This document shows, in pieces, positions 19,027 through 28,264 of a DNA stretch of 64,000 bases. The position numbers and the translations under genes are program-made. How positions within the stretch are numbered: the first letter of the stretch is position 1; the number at the start of each line of letters is the position of its first letter. Location of the stretch: assembly GCF_004363095.1 (NCBI RefSeq), contig NZ_SNYO01000001.1, positions 1,240,001-1,304,000 of the forward strand, in the 5' to 3' direction. The notes beneath the pieces are model-generated. The model saw nothing but the letters and a program-made list of their open reading frames with translations. It searched no databases and was not told the DNA's origin. Source of the DNA: Actinomycetospora succinea (lineage in GTDB: Bacteria > Actinomycetota > Actinomycetes > Mycobacteriales > Pseudonocardiaceae).

Positions 19027-20482
19027 CCCTCGCGGTTTCATGACCACCGGACGGGAGCTCCCGCGCCGGCGGCCCGTCGACATCCGGATCCGTGACTGGC
19101 ACGAGGTCTACGAGGAGTTCAACCCGGCGACCCTGCGCAAGCAGGCCGGGCGCTGCATGGACTGCGGCATCCCGTTCTGCCACCAGGGCTGCCCGCTCGG
19201 GAACATGATCCCCGAGTGGAACGACCTGGTGTGGCGCGACGACTGGGCCGAGGCCATCGAGCGGCTGCACGCGACCAACAACTTCCCGGAGTTCACCGGG
19301 ACGCTGTGCCCGGCGCCGTGCGAGTCCGCGTGCGTGCTCGGGATCAACTCCGACCCGGTGACGATCAAGCAGGTCGAGATCGAGATCATCGACCGCGCCT
19401 GGGACGAGGGCTTCGTGCGCCCTGTGCTGCCCGAGACGAAGACCGGCAAGTCGGTCGCCGTCGTCGGGTCGGGGCCCGCGGGTCTCGCCGCCGCCCAGCA
19501 GCTCACGCGCGCCGGTCACGACGTCACCGTCTACGAGCGCGCCGACCGCATCGGCGGCCTGCTGCGCTACGGCATCCCCGAGTTCAAGATGGAGAAGAAG
19601 CGCCTCGACCGCCGTCTCGAGCAGATGGTGGCCGAGGGGACGCGGTTCTTCGCGGGCGTCGAGGTCGGCGGCCCCGCCGCCACCGACCTGTCGGTCGAGA
19701 AGCTGCGCGCCGACCACGACGCCGTCGTCCTCTCCGTCGGCGCCACGGCCTGGCGCGACCTGCCGATCACCGGCCGAGAGCACGCCGGGATCCACCAGGC
19801 GATGGAGTACCTGCCGCCGTCGAACAAGGTGCAGCAGGGCGACTACGAGCGCTCCTACATCGACGTCGCCGGCAAGGACGTCGTCGTCATCGGCGGCGGC
19901 GACACCGGCGCCGACTGCGTCGGGACCGCCCACCGCCAGGGTGCGAAGTCGGTGACCCAGCTCGAGATCATGCCGATCCCGCCATCGGAGCGCCCGGGCA
20001 CCAACCCCTGGCCGACCTACCCGATGATCTTCCGGATCTCCTCGGCCCACGAGGAGGGCGGCGAGCGGCTGTTCTCGGTCAACACCGACGAGTTCCTCGG
20101 CGACGAGCACGGCAACCTGCGCGCACTGCGCCTCGTCGACGTCGAGCGCGTCGACGGGAGGTTCGTGCCGGTCGAGGGCAGCGAGCGCGAGATCCCGGCC
20201 GACTTCGTCTTCCTCGCGATGGGCTTCCTCGGCCCGCAGAAGGAGGGCCTGCTCGACAGCCTCGGCGTCGAGTACGACGACCGCGGCAACGTCCGGCGCG
20301 GCGACGACTACCAGTCCTCGGTGCCCGGCGTCTTCGCCGCGGGCGACGCGGGACGCGGGCAGTCGCTGATCGTCTGGGCGATCGCCGAGGGCCGCTCGGC
20401 CGCCGCCGGCGTCGACGCGTTCCTCACGGGCCGCGACGTCCTCCCGCGCCCGATCAACCCGACGGACCGCGCGCTGGCCTGA
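19019..20482 (+). CDS. gltD: Glutamate synthase small subunit
   Basis: This 487-residue FAD/iron-sulfur subunit passes electrons from NADPH to GltB. The N-terminal cysteine pattern is complete: [20 protein letters not shown] (about residues 42-61), then [15 protein letters not shown], which supplies the two 4Fe-4S cluster sites. The FAD-binding motif is [17 protein letters not shown] (about residue 146) and the NADPH motif is [16 protein letters not shown] (about residue 285). A final FAD contact, [19 protein letters not shown], lies near the C-terminus. The start is GTG inside the end of gltB. Two large inverted repeats follow its stop. Confidence 0.98.
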
Positions 20483-20493
20483 TCGGCCCTGGG

Positions 20494-20546
20494 CGAACGA
20501 ACGGCGCTCTCGCTGCTTCCGAAGCAGCGACAGCGCCGTTCGTTCG
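20494..20546. terminator. Near-perfect 26-bp inverted repeat after gltD
   Basis: The left arm (20494-20519) and right arm (20521-20546) are complementary over 26 positions with a single C/C mismatch (20509/20531), around one central base. The stem begins 12 bases after the gltD stop and lies between convergent genes, so it is probably a bidirectional intrinsic terminator. There is no T-run, as is common in high-GC actinobacteria. Confidence 0.8.
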
Positions 20547-20630
20547 TCCGGGGGCGTGCGCGGACGGGCGAGCGTGTGCGCCCCGGCGGACGAGCGGGCG
20601 CCGTGCGGTGAGCCGGGTCGGCGCCAGTCG

Positions 20631-20697
20631 GGAGATCAGGGGCGACGTGGTGCACCCGCTCGGCGTGCCGACGTGCGTGACGTCGCCCCTGATCTCC
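20631..20697. terminator. Second long inverted repeat between gltD and the lipase-like gene
   Basis: GGAGATCAGGGGCGACGT (20631-20648) is perfectly repeated in inverted orientation at 20680-20697, with a 31-base loop. It ends 17 bases from the stop of the convergent hydrolase gene. The stem is an 18-bp perfect match. It may terminate the hydrolase transcript, while the first repeat terminates gltBD. Confidence 0.65.
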
Positions 20698-20713
20698 GGG
20701 CTCCGGCGATCCT

Positions 20714-21502
20714 CTAGGCGACGAGGGTGAGGGCCGGGCGCGCCGGCACCGGGCGGGCGGGGATGACCGTCGCGCGGGTGCGGCGGACGGGGCGGGTGAG
20801 GCCCGCGACGCGGGCGATGACGTCCGCGTCGCGGAGCAGCGCGCAGTGCCCGATGCCGTCGAGGACGACCGTGTCGGTGTCCTCGAGGGTCGCGGCGGCG
20901 GGGGTGACGACGACGTCGGCCCGCGAGGCCACCGTGGTCCAGGGGACGCCCGCCGTCGCGGGGACGTCGGCGAGCGCGCGCAGGACGGGGGAGCCGGCGC
21001 GCAGGTCGCGGACGGCGCCGACGGGGAAGAGGCGCGCCCACCGGGTGCCGCGCAGCGGGGCGGCGACGGTGACGACGCGGGTGACGATCCCGCCGAGGCG
21101 CCCGCCGGCCAGGCCCGCCGCGACGATGACCCCGCCGAGGCTGTGCCCGACCAGCGTCACCGACCGGGCGCCGCTGCGGCGGGCGAGGTCCTCGACCTCG
21201 TCGGCCAGGGCTGCGCCGAGCGTGTCGACGCCCGCGGTCCAGGTGTAGCGGTGGGTGACGACGGCGACGCCCGGCCCGCCCAGCGCGGCGGCCACGGCGT
21301 CCCAGCAGTCGGGGCCGGCCCCGAAGCCGTGCACCAGGACGACGAGCGAGCGCGCGTCGGCGACCGGGGTCGTGGGCTCCGGGGCGCGGACGCGACCGGT
21401 GGGCAGCGCGGCGAGCAGCAGGGTGCCGAGCACCGTGGCGAGCACCCGCAGCGCCGAGACCACCTCGCGGAGGTGGCGGCGCACCGTCGACGGCATGTCC
21501 AT
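20714..21502 (-). CDS. Membrane-anchored or secreted lipase/esterase-like alpha/beta hydrolase
   Basis: This 262-residue hydrolase has an N-terminal hydrophobic segment, VLATVLGTLLLAALPTG (about residues 20-36), that could be a signal or anchor. The alpha/beta fold follows: SLVVLVHGFGAGPDCWDAVA (oxyanion loop), the nucleophile elbow VTLVGHSLGGVIVAAGL (Ser near 119), VASRADVVVTPAAATLED carrying the acid, and the His in LDGIGHCALLRDADV. The overall look is of the EstA/lipase class 2 type. GGAGG lies seven bases before ATG 21502, so I keep that start over the second Met. The C-terminal tail is Arg/Pro-rich. The substrate is unknown. It is convergent with gltD. Confidence 0.85.
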   Translation of the reverse strand: MDMPSTVRRHLREVVSALRVLATVLGTLLLAALPTGRVRAPEPTTPVADARSLVVLVHGFGAGPDCWDAVAAALGGPGVAVVTHRYTWTAGVDTLGAALADEVEDLARRSGARSVTLVGHSLGGVIVAAGLAGGRLGGIVTRVVTVAAPLRGTRWARLFPVGAVRDLRAGSPVLRALADVPATAGVPWTTVASRADVVVTPAAATLEDTDTVVLDGIGHCALLRDADVIARVAGLTRPVRRTRATVIPARPVPARPALTLVA

Positions 21503-21608
21503 GACCCACCTCCAGGACCGGGAGCCGGGCCCGGTGCCCGGCGTCTGAGCTGGTCACGAGCCTGGTCGGCATGACGCCCCGTGTCCGGTGGGCAACCCCG
21601 TCGAGGGG

Positions 21609-21614
21609 GTAGGG
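21609..21614 (+). promoter_or_regulatory. -10 box TAGGGT upstream of the GNAT gene
   Basis: TAGGGT lies about 33 bases before the GTG at 21647 and is the same sequence seen in two other promoters of this window. A GGGAGGGA ribosome site follows. No clear -35 is visible. Confidence 0.35.
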
Positions 21615-21646
21615 TCCGCCCCCACATTTCGCGGGAGGGACACGCA

Positions 21647-22357
21647 GTGGATGTGCAGGAGGTCGGTGCCACGGCGGCGCGGTACGCCAGGGCGGCGAAG
21701 TACACCGTCGAGTCGGGCACCTACAAGGAGACCGCCAAGCGGCTGAGCAAGCGGGTGTCGTCGTCGACGCACGCCTACGGGCTCAAGCGCGACCTGACGG
21801 CGCCCCACGAGACCCCCGTCGCGAAGATCCCGATCTCGGTCCGGAAGCTCACCGAGGCCGACGTCCCGCTCATCCTCGACGAGCACGCCGAGGTCGACGA
21901 GGCGGAGCGCTGGGAGCGCCACACGCGGGTCCGCCTGCTCGAGCGCGGGATCGGGACGCCGTACGTGGCGGTCGACCCCGACGACGACCCCTGCTACGTG
22001 CAGTGGCTGTTCGGGCCGGACGAGAACGCCGAGGTCCGCGACTTCTTCCACGGCATCTTCCCCGAGCTCGCCCCTGGAGAAGCCCTGCTCGAGGGCGCGT
22101 TCACGCCGACCCGGCACCAAGGCCGGCGGATCATGAGCGCCGGCATGTCGATGATCGCGGAGAAGGCGCGCGACCTCGGCGCCCGCGACGTCCTCACGTT
22201 CGTCGGGGTCGACAACATCGCGAGCCTCAAGGGCTGCGAGCGGGCGGGGTTCCTGCCCGCGATCGACCGCTGGGAGACGCGCCGTCTCGGTCGCCTGCGC
22301 GTGACGTTCCGCGCGCTGGACGCCGCAGAGGTGGAGCAGGCGCGCGTCCTCAAGTAG
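21647..22357 (+). CDS. GNAT-family N-acetyltransferase-like protein
   Basis: This 236-residue protein has an N-terminal helical extension of about 60 residues (basic, DVQEVGATAARYARAAKYTV), then an acetyltransferase domain. ISVRKLTEADVPLILDEHAE is the usual first strand and helix, and LEGAFTPTRHQGRRIMSAGM followed by MIAEKARDLGARDVLTFVGV supplies the acetyl-CoA-binding motif A region. The late VDNIASLKGCERAGFLP is the typical Asn-x-x-Ser...Gly-Phe motif. The substrate cannot be guessed. I chose GTG 21647 on its ribosome site (GGGAGGGA, six bases away). It ends four bases from the convergent small gene at 22361. Confidence 0.82.
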   Translation: MDVQEVGATAARYARAAKYTVESGTYKETAKRLSKRVSSSTHAYGLKRDLTAPHETPVAKIPISVRKLTEADVPLILDEHAEVDEAERWERHTRVRLLERGIGTPYVAVDPDDDPCYVQWLFGPDENAEVRDFFHGIFPELAPGEALLEGAFTPTRHQGRRIMSAGMSMIAEKARDLGARDVLTFVGVDNIASLKGCERAGFLPAIDRWETRRLGRLRVTFRALDAAEVEQARVLK

Positions 22358-22360
22358 GCC

Positions 22361-22657
22361 CTACGCGGGGCGGGACTGCGGGCGCCCGGCGATCGCCGGC
22401 ACCGTGACCCGCAGCCGGTGCGGGGCGACCTGCCAGTAGCGGCGTTCCGGGTCGGCGAGACGCCAGCGCTCGGCGAGCTCGGTGACCCGGTCCTCGTCCA
22501 CCCCCACCTGGCGGGCGCGCCAGCGGCGGGAGCGCCCGCGCACGAGGACGTCGAGCGCGCCCCAGGCGTCCTCGGCCGAGCCGTGCACGCTGACGGTGGC
22601 CGGGGATTCGCCGTCCCCGAACAGCACCGTGTAGGCACTGACCGCGTCGTAGGTCAC
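22361..22657 (-). CDS. Small hypothetical protein
   Basis: I do not recognise this 98-residue protein. It starts at GTG 22657 behind a strong GGAGGAG site. It reads as a small alpha+beta domain: a first strand AVSAYTVLFGDGESPATVSV, a helix SAEDAWGALDVLVRGRS, and a basic middle RRWRARQVGVDEDRVTELAE. Towards the end, WRLADPERRYWQVAPHRLRV leads into a final strand. The pattern resembles small actinobacterial proteins that sit beside regulatory genes, but no function is implied. The 251-base gap to the DICT gene (22658-22908) holds no gene or repeat that I can support. Confidence 0.7.
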   Translation of the reverse strand: MTYDAVSAYTVLFGDGESPATVSVHGSAEDAWGALDVLVRGRSRRWRARQVGVDEDRVTELAERWRLADPERRYWQVAPHRLRVTVPAIAGRPQSRPA

Positions 22658-22908
22658 CGGTTCTCCTCCCGCCGGTCCGGCGGCGCCGCGGACGCGACGC
22701 CCGGGTCGGGCCGACTCGGCTCCAGTGAAGCCGTCCGGGCGTCCTCCCGACGAGCGGCGCGCGACGGCCCGCGCCGAGCTGAACCGATTCCGCGACGGGT
22801 GGTCCGCCCGCTCGTGTGTCGCCCGTCCGGTCGTGCCGTCTGCCGCAGGGAGGGGCGGGGTGACCCGTTCGGCGGTGGAGGCGGGGGTCGCGACCGTGCC
22901 CGTCGGCC

Positions 22909-24744
22909 TCAGGAGGCGGTCGGGGGCGGGTCGCCGCCGGCGTCGCCCGGTGCGCGCAGACCCGACTCGGGGGACGTCGGCCAGGGGGCGGCACCCGAGG
23001 ACCGGGTGCCCGGCGATTCCTCGGCCGGGCCACCGGCCGGGCCGCCGCGTCGGGGGTTCAGCCCGTCCCGCCGCGGCCGGCGGGGGAGGTCCTGGAGCAT
23101 GCTCAGCGCCGACTCGCCGCCGGTCAGCCGGCGTCGCCCGCCTCGCGGGGAGGGGCTGGGCGTGCGGACGGGGCCGGACGGGCGGTCGTCGGCGTCGTCG
23201 GCCGGAGCGCCTCCGTCGGTGTGGGGGCGCTCGCCGGGACGCGAGGGCACGGCGGCCCCGAACGGGTCGAAGCCGTCGGAGCCGTGCGAGACGCCGTTCG
23301 GACCATCGGCGCCGTTCGGCACGGGCCACGGACCCGACAGCGGCCCGTGGTGGTCGGGGGCGTCGTCGGCCGCGGGCTCGTCGGACGGCGCGGCACCGAC
23401 CGGCTCCAGCGGCGTGAGCGGCACCCCCGCGACGGGCAGGTCCTCGGCGCCGGGCAGATCCCCCTCGGGCGGTTCCGTGGTCGCGCCGTCGGGCACGCGC
23501 ACGCGGGGCATCCGGTCGGTGAGGGGCTCCTCGCGGTGGTGGGACCCGGCGTGCGCGCCGCCGGGCTCGCGCACCCGGATCGGGTCGCCGGTCAGGGTCG
23601 TGGCGTCCTGGTCGGGGGAGCCGAGGGCGAGGTGCAGGTCGTCGAGGGGCAGCGGCCGGGCGAGGGTCACCGTCCAGGCGGCCGGCCCGGCGAGCGCCAC
23701 GTTGGGGTAGCCCTCGGAGGACAGCTCGAGCTGCTCGACGACGGCGTCGACGAGGCCCGCCAGGTGCTTGGACGAGGCGCCGGGCACCACGATCGCGAAC
23801 TCCCGCTCGGAGAGCCGGACCGCAGCGTCGACCGGGCCCAGCGGCTCGCTCACGGCTGCCGCGACGCGCCGGGCCGCGTGGTAGGCCGCGCGGCGCCCGA
23901 GGCGGTGCTCGGCGTCGTCGAGCGCCGCGACGTCGAACAGGGCCACGCCGACCGGCAGCGCGGTCGGGCCGCCCGTGCTGGTCCAGCGGGCGAGGAACTC
24001 GGGGGTGGTCATCCCCGACTGCGGGTCGACGTTCGCCGCGCTGCGGGCGGCGACGGCGGCGTGCGCGTCGACGAGCTGGGCGCGCAGCACGCGCGTGCCC
24101 TCGCGGGCGTCCTGCATGCGCTGGATCATCCGGTGCAGCGCGTGGGTGGCCCAGCGCTCGCCGACCGTGCCCCCGGAGGCCGCGGCCGCCCCGCCGGCCG
24201 GCATGACCCGCGCGAGCAGCCCGTCGACCGTGTAGCCGACGGCGGTGTCGAGGCGGGGACCGAGCGCCGAGCGCATCCGGGCGAGCTCGTTGGCGGCCTG
24301 CACCCGCGACCAGCCCCAGCGCCCGACGAACTCCCGCCCGGCCTCGAGCGTGTACTCCGTCGGGTCGATGCTGTGGGCGTCGGTGGCGACGAGGTACGCG
24401 CCGGCCTCCGGGCCGACGGCGATGACGGTCCACTCGTCGGCCAGGGGCTCGGCCGGGTCGAGGACGACGAGCTGGCAGCCCGGGGGCACGTCGTGGTGCT
24501 CGCCGTCGGCGAACGCGAGGACGACGACGGCGCCCGCCGCGGCGATCCGCTCGTACACCGCGTACTCCCGGGCGAAGTACGCCTGGTGCTGGAAGAGCGC
24601 CACGACGACCGTCGGCGACACCACCGGGCCGGCGAGGACGGCGGCCTCGATCGCGTGCGAGACGGCCACCAGCGAGCGCTTCGAGGCCGTCGTCGGCCGG
24701 TCCGGCGACCAGGGAGTCTCCGTGCGCACTTCGTCGTCGCCCAC
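22909..24744 (-). CDS. DICT-domain protein with degenerate GGDEF domain and disordered tail
   Basis: This 611-residue regulatory protein (GTG start) begins with a DICT sensory domain at about residues 25-185: VVALFQHQAYFAREYAVYER, then VVVLAFADGEH, and LADEWTVIAVGPEAGAYLVA. Residues about 240-375 have the fold of a diguanylate cyclase, but the signature loop reads LSEREFAIVVPG instead of GGDEF, so cyclase activity is unlikely. Residues about 380-611 are Pro/Gly/Asp/Ser-rich and probably disordered. DICT domains are thought to sense light or redox state together with diguanylate cyclases or two-component proteins. It is likely a signalling receptor or scaffold. A sigma-B-like promoter candidate lies 32 bases upstream. 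Confidence 0.8.
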   Translation of the reverse strand: MGDDEVRTETPWSPDRPTTASKRSLVAVSHAIEAAVLAGPVVSPTVVVALFQHQAYFAREYAVYERIAAAGAVVVLAFADGEHHDVPPGCQLVVLDPAEPLADEWTVIAVGPEAGAYLVATDAHSIDPTEYTLEAGREFVGRWGWSRVQAANELARMRSALGPRLDTAVGYTVDGLLARVMPAGGAAAASGGTVGERWATHALHRMIQRMQDAREGTRVLRAQLVDAHAAVAARSAANVDPQSGMTTPEFLARWTSTGGPTALPVGVALFDVAALDDAEHRLGRRAAYHAARRVAAAVSEPLGPVDAAVRLSEREFAIVVPGASSKHLAGLVDAVVEQLELSSEGYPNVALAGPAAWTVTLARPLPLDDLHLALGSPDQDATTLTGDPIRVREPGGAHAGSHHREEPLTDRMPRVRVPDGATTEPPEGDLPGAEDLPVAGVPLTPLEPVGAAPSDEPAADDAPDHHGPLSGPWPVPNGADGPNGVSHGSDGFDPFGAAVPSRPGERPHTDGGAPADDADDRPSGPVRTPSPSPRGGRRRLTGGESALSMLQDLPRRPRRDGLNPRRGGPAGGPAEESPGTRSSGAAPWPTSPESGLRAPGDAGGDPPPTAS

Positions 24745-24775
24745 CGACTGCCTCCTCCGTCCGAGTGATGTCGCG

Positions 24776-24801
24776 ATACCCCCAACGGTGGGAGTCGTGA
24801 C
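24776..24801 (-). promoter_or_regulatory. Sigma-B/F-type promoter candidate for the DICT gene
   Basis: On the minus strand GTCA (24798-24801) is followed after 16 bases by GGGTAT (24776-24781). The -10 is a full match to the general-stress consensus and the -35 a partial one. A transcript would have a leader of about 24 bases containing GGAGGAGG before the GTG at 24744. The 118-base gap between this gene and the ppc stop holds nothing else that I can support. Confidence 0.4.
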
Positions 24802-24862
24802 CCTCGGAGCGCCAGCGAGTGCGGCGAAAGGACTACCAGTGGCGGCGAACGGTGGACACGTC

Positions 24863-27649
24863 TCAGCCCGTGTTGCGCATCCCGGCCGAGATGCCGTTGA
24901 CCGTCAGGAGCAGCGCCCGCTGGAGGTCCGGGTCGGGCTCGTCGACCTTGCGGCGCTCGGCGAGCGCGTGCACCTGCAGGTGGTGCAGCGGCTCGAGATA
25001 GCCCTCGCGGATGTCGAGGGTCCGGCGCAGCAGCGGATTGCCGCCGAGCAGCGTGCCGCCGGGGGAGAGCTTGAGGACCTCGCGCTCGGTCACCCCGTGC
25101 TCGGCCTTGATGATCTCGAAGACCTCTTGGAGCTCCGGGTCGACGAGCTCGGCGACGTAGAACCCGGCGATGCGCATGTCGGTCTTCGCGAGGGTCATCT
25201 CGACGTTGGAGATGAGGTTCGCGAAGAACGCCCAGTCGCGCATCTCGTCGACGACCTCGGAGTAGCCGGCGTCGTGGGCGGCCTTGAGCCCCGAGCCCAG
25301 GCCGAACCAGCCCGGCACGATCATCCGGGTCTGCGTCCAGCCGAAGACCCAGGGGATCGCGCGCAGGTCCGACAGCGACGTCTGCCCGCCCGCGCCGGGC
25401 CGCTTGCCGGGCCGCGAGCCCACGTTGAGCATCGAGAGCTCGTCGACGGGCGTGGCCTGGGTGAAGAAGTCCGGCAGGCTCTCGTGGGAGATCAGCTGGT
25501 CGTAGGCCTCCTGGGCGGCGTCGGAGATGACGTCCATCGCCTCGTCCCAGCGCTTGAGCGTCGCCGCCTCCACCCGTGAGGTCTGGTGCAGCAGCGTCGC
25601 GTCGAGCACCGCCGAGAGCATGGTCTCGAGGTTGTCCCGGGCCAGCGCGGGCAGCGAGTACTTGTCGGAGATGACCTCGCCCTGCTCGGTCACCTTCATC
25701 ACCGCGTCGACCACGCCGTGCGGCTGCGCCGCGATCGCCTCGCCGGCCGGCCCGCCGCCGCGCCCGACCGACCCGCCGCGGCCGTGGAACAGGCGCAGCC
25801 GCACCCCGTGCTTGGCGGCGACGTCGCGCAGCTGGCGCTGCGCCTGGTGGATCGACCACTGCGAGGTGGTCAGCCCGGCGCCCTTGTTGGAGTCGGAGTA
25901 GCCCAGCATCATCTCCTGCACGTCGCCCCGGGCGGCGACGAGCGCCCGGTACGACGGGTCGGAGAGCATCCCGTCGAGCAGGTCGCCGGAGATCTTGAGC
26001 TCGGTCGCGGTCTCGAACAGCGGCACGATGTCCAGCGACGACACCGCGCCGTCGGCGGTCAGCTCGACCAGCCCCGCCTCCCGCGCGAGCACGGCGACGG
26101 CGAGGATGTCGTCGACGTTCTGCGCCATCGAGATGACGTAGGTGTGCAGGGCCTCCTGGCCGTAGGTGTCCTGCACGGTGCGGATGCAGTCGAAGACCTC
26201 GAGGGTCTCGGTCACCGAGTCGTCGAACGGCCGGTCGCGCCGCGGGGTGAGCGAGCGGCGCCCGGCGAGCTCGGCGGAGAGCACCTCGCGGCGCCCGTGG
26301 TGGTCGAGCTCGCCGTACGGGGTCGCGAGCTCGCCGACCCGGTCGAACAGCGCCGCCAGCGTCGTGTGGTGGTAGGTCGTGTGCTCGCGGACGTCGACGC
26401 TCGCGAGGTGCAGCCCGACGGCGTTGGCGCTGCGCATGACGTCGCGCAGGCCGCCGTCGGCGATCCGCTCGCCCTGGTGGCCGCGCAGCGAGACGTCCAT
26501 GACCTCGAGGTCGCGCAGGTACTCGTCGGCGCCGAGGTAGTCGCGGCCGGGGCGGTGGGGCGTGTCCTCGGCGTAGCGGCGGCGGGTGTTCTCCAGGCGC
26601 GCGTGGATGTAGGAGCACTTGAGCCGGTAGGGCTCCTCGGCGTTGAGCCGCACGAACCGGTCGTAGACCTCGGGGAGGGCCCGGCGGTCGCGGGCGAGGC
26701 TGCGGCGCAGGTCCTCGCTGACGCCGACCAGGCGCGTCGAGAGCGACAGCTCCTGGACGAGCTCCTCGAGCAGCTCGCTCTGGATGCGCACGCCCCGCTC
26801 GCCGTAGATCCGCATCGTCTCGAGCGTGAGGTCGGCGGTGACGTTCGGGTTGCCGTCGCGGTCGCCGCCGACCCAGCACCCGAGCACCAGCGGCCGCGAG
26901 TGCTCGGGCAGGCGCAGGCCCACGCGCGCCAGCTCGTCGTCGAGCTCGGTGAGCACCTCGGGGACCGTGCGGCGCCCGAGCTGCTCGAGGTAGTAGGCGA
27001 CCGAGCGCGCCTCGTCGAGCACGGTCGGGCGCTCGGGGCGGATCTCATCGGTCTGCCAGATGAGGTCGACGAGCCGGTGCAGCCGGGTCTCCGCGACCTC
27101 CTCGGGCAGCTCGTCGGCCAGCACGGTCGCGATCGCGCGCAGCTTGCCGAGCACCGACTGCCGCTGGGCCTCGGTGGGGTGCGCGGTGAACACCGGCTCG
27201 AGCTCGAGGCGGGACAGGGCGGTCGCGAGCTCGTCGGGGTCGGCGTCGCTGACGAGACGGTCGACGAGCAGGTGCAGCGGGCCGCGCCCCTCGGCGTGCA
27301 CGGCGGCGCGCTCCTGGCTGCGGTGGAGCTGCTCGGCGAGGTTCGCGAGGTGGAAGTAGGTCGCGAACGCGCGGCCGAGGACCGCGGCGGTGCCCGGGTC
27401 GAGCTCGGCGAGCAGGTCGCGGATCGCGGTGTCCCCGCGCTCCGGCACCTCGCGCACGAGACGGCGCACCTTCTCGACCAGCTCGAGCATGTCGTCGCCG
27501 TGCTGCGCGGCGACCGTGCGCCCGAGCAGCGTCGACAGACGGCGGATGTCCGCCCGCAGCGCCGAGTGCTCCGACTCCGAGGCGACGGTGCCCTCGCTGG
27601 GGACCCGGTCGGCCCGCGCGGGCCGGTCGCCGCTCTCGTTCTCGCTCAT
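24863..27649 (-). CDS. ppc: Phosphoenolpyruvate carboxylase
   Basis: This 928-residue enzyme carboxylates phosphoenolpyruvate to oxaloacetate, refilling the TCA cycle. The catalytic His lies in PVFTAHPTEAQRQSVLGKLR (about residue 150). The mobile-loop motif LFHGRGGSVGRGGGPAGEAI and the second catalytic region MLGYSDSNKGAGLTTSQWSI are intact. The C-terminus ends in the conserved NGISAGMRNTG, with the active-site Asn-Thr-Gly as the last residues. The length is normal. I start it at ATG 27649 (MSENESGDRP), because the upstream extension is Arg/Pro-rich and non-conserved. The N-terminal 30 residues are variable. With gltBD 4 kb away, it could supply carbon skeletons for glutamate synthesis, but no shared transcript is implied. 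Confidence 0.97.
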   Translation of the reverse strand: MSENESGDRPARADRVPSEGTVASESEHSALRADIRRLSTLLGRTVAAQHGDDMLELVEKVRRLVREVPERGDTAIRDLLAELDPGTAAVLGRAFATYFHLANLAEQLHRSQERAAVHAEGRGPLHLLVDRLVSDADPDELATALSRLELEPVFTAHPTEAQRQSVLGKLRAIATVLADELPEEVAETRLHRLVDLIWQTDEIRPERPTVLDEARSVAYYLEQLGRRTVPEVLTELDDELARVGLRLPEHSRPLVLGCWVGGDRDGNPNVTADLTLETMRIYGERGVRIQSELLEELVQELSLSTRLVGVSEDLRRSLARDRRALPEVYDRFVRLNAEEPYRLKCSYIHARLENTRRRYAEDTPHRPGRDYLGADEYLRDLEVMDVSLRGHQGERIADGGLRDVMRSANAVGLHLASVDVREHTTYHHTTLAALFDRVGELATPYGELDHHGRREVLSAELAGRRSLTPRRDRPFDDSVTETLEVFDCIRTVQDTYGQEALHTYVISMAQNVDDILAVAVLAREAGLVELTADGAVSSLDIVPLFETATELKISGDLLDGMLSDPSYRALVAARGDVQEMMLGYSDSNKGAGLTTSQWSIHQAQRQLRDVAAKHGVRLRLFHGRGGSVGRGGGPAGEAIAAQPHGVVDAVMKVTEQGEVISDKYSLPALARDNLETMLSAVLDATLLHQTSRVEAATLKRWDEAMDVISDAAQEAYDQLISHESLPDFFTQATPVDELSMLNVGSRPGKRPGAGGQTSLSDLRAIPWVFGWTQTRMIVPGWFGLGSGLKAAHDAGYSEVVDEMRDWAFFANLISNVEMTLAKTDMRIAGFYVAELVDPELQEVFEIIKAEHGVTEREVLKLSPGGTLLGGNPLLRRTLDIREGYLEPLHHLQVHALAERRKVDEPDPDLQRALLLTVNGISAGMRNTG

Positions 27650-27770
27650 GAGGACGCCCTCCTGGTCGGCCTGCCCGGTGATGGGTGGTCCGCGACGACG
27701 GGGACGCCCCGCGATTGTGCCCCCGATCGGTCGTCGGGACACCTCCCCGCGGGATCGGGCCGGTGACGGG

Positions 27771-28229
27771 TCAGGCCGCGGCGGGCAGGAGGCCGAGCTG
27801 CTCGAGCAGGCCGTGGTGGTCCCACAGCGTGCGGTACTCGGTGATCTTCTCGCGGCGCACGGCGACGACGGTGATCGCGAGCACCTCGGCGCGCCGCCCC
27901 GTCGGCGCGGCGCCGGGCAGGAGCCAGGGCATCGCGCGGTCGTGGGTGAACGCGACCCGCTGCTCGTCGACGACCCGCCAGCGGTCGGTGGTCCGCGAGA
28001 CGCGGGTGATCTCGAGGTCGGCAGGACGGTGGGGCAGCACGTCGTCGGCCAGGTGGCGGCGCAGCGCGTCGGCGCCGCGCGCGCCGGTGCCCGCCGGCAG
28101 CGTCGAGAGCGCCACGTCGTCGGTGACCATGCCCAGCGCTGCGTCGAGGTCGCCCGCGTGCAGCGCCGCGGCGAACGCGTCCCGGGCGCGCTCGACCGCG
28201 ACCATCATGTCCTGGACCGCCTTGGTCAT
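27771..28229 (-). CDS. SnoaL/NTF2-like protein
   Basis: This 152-residue cone-shaped NTF2-fold protein has a helical start AVERARDAFAAALHAGDLDA, a strand-loop MVTDDVALSTLPAGTGARGA, a helix DALRRHLADDVLP, and a long beta sheet (RWRVVDEQRVAFTHD, then AEVLAITVVAVRREKITEYR). The order matches SnoaL-like polyketide cyclases and ester cyclases, a family with many unrelated activities, so no reaction is assigned. No Shine-Dalgarno sequence is obvious before the ATG. It starts 36 bases from the divergent hydrolase gene, so the promoters are back to back. The 121-base gap to ppc contains an inverted CGACGAC/GTCGTCG pair and no gene. Confidence 0.8.
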   Translation of the reverse strand: MTKAVQDMMVAVERARDAFAAALHAGDLDAALGMVTDDVALSTLPAGTGARGADALRRHLADDVLPHRPADLEITRVSRTTDRWRVVDEQRVAFTHDRAMPWLLPGAAPTGRRAEVLAITVVAVRREKITEYRTLWDHHGLLEQLGLLPAAA

Positions 28230-28250
28230 CGTCCGATGCTCGCACGTTCG

Positions 28251-28256
28251 TAGGGT
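28251..28256 (+). promoter_or_regulatory. -10 box TAGGGT of a leaderless promoter
   Basis: TAGGGT ends eight bases before the GTG at 28265 with no ribosome site between, the same layout as at 40440 and close to 60400. No convincing -35 is visible. Confidence 0.5.
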
Positions 28257-28264
28257 GCTGGGCT

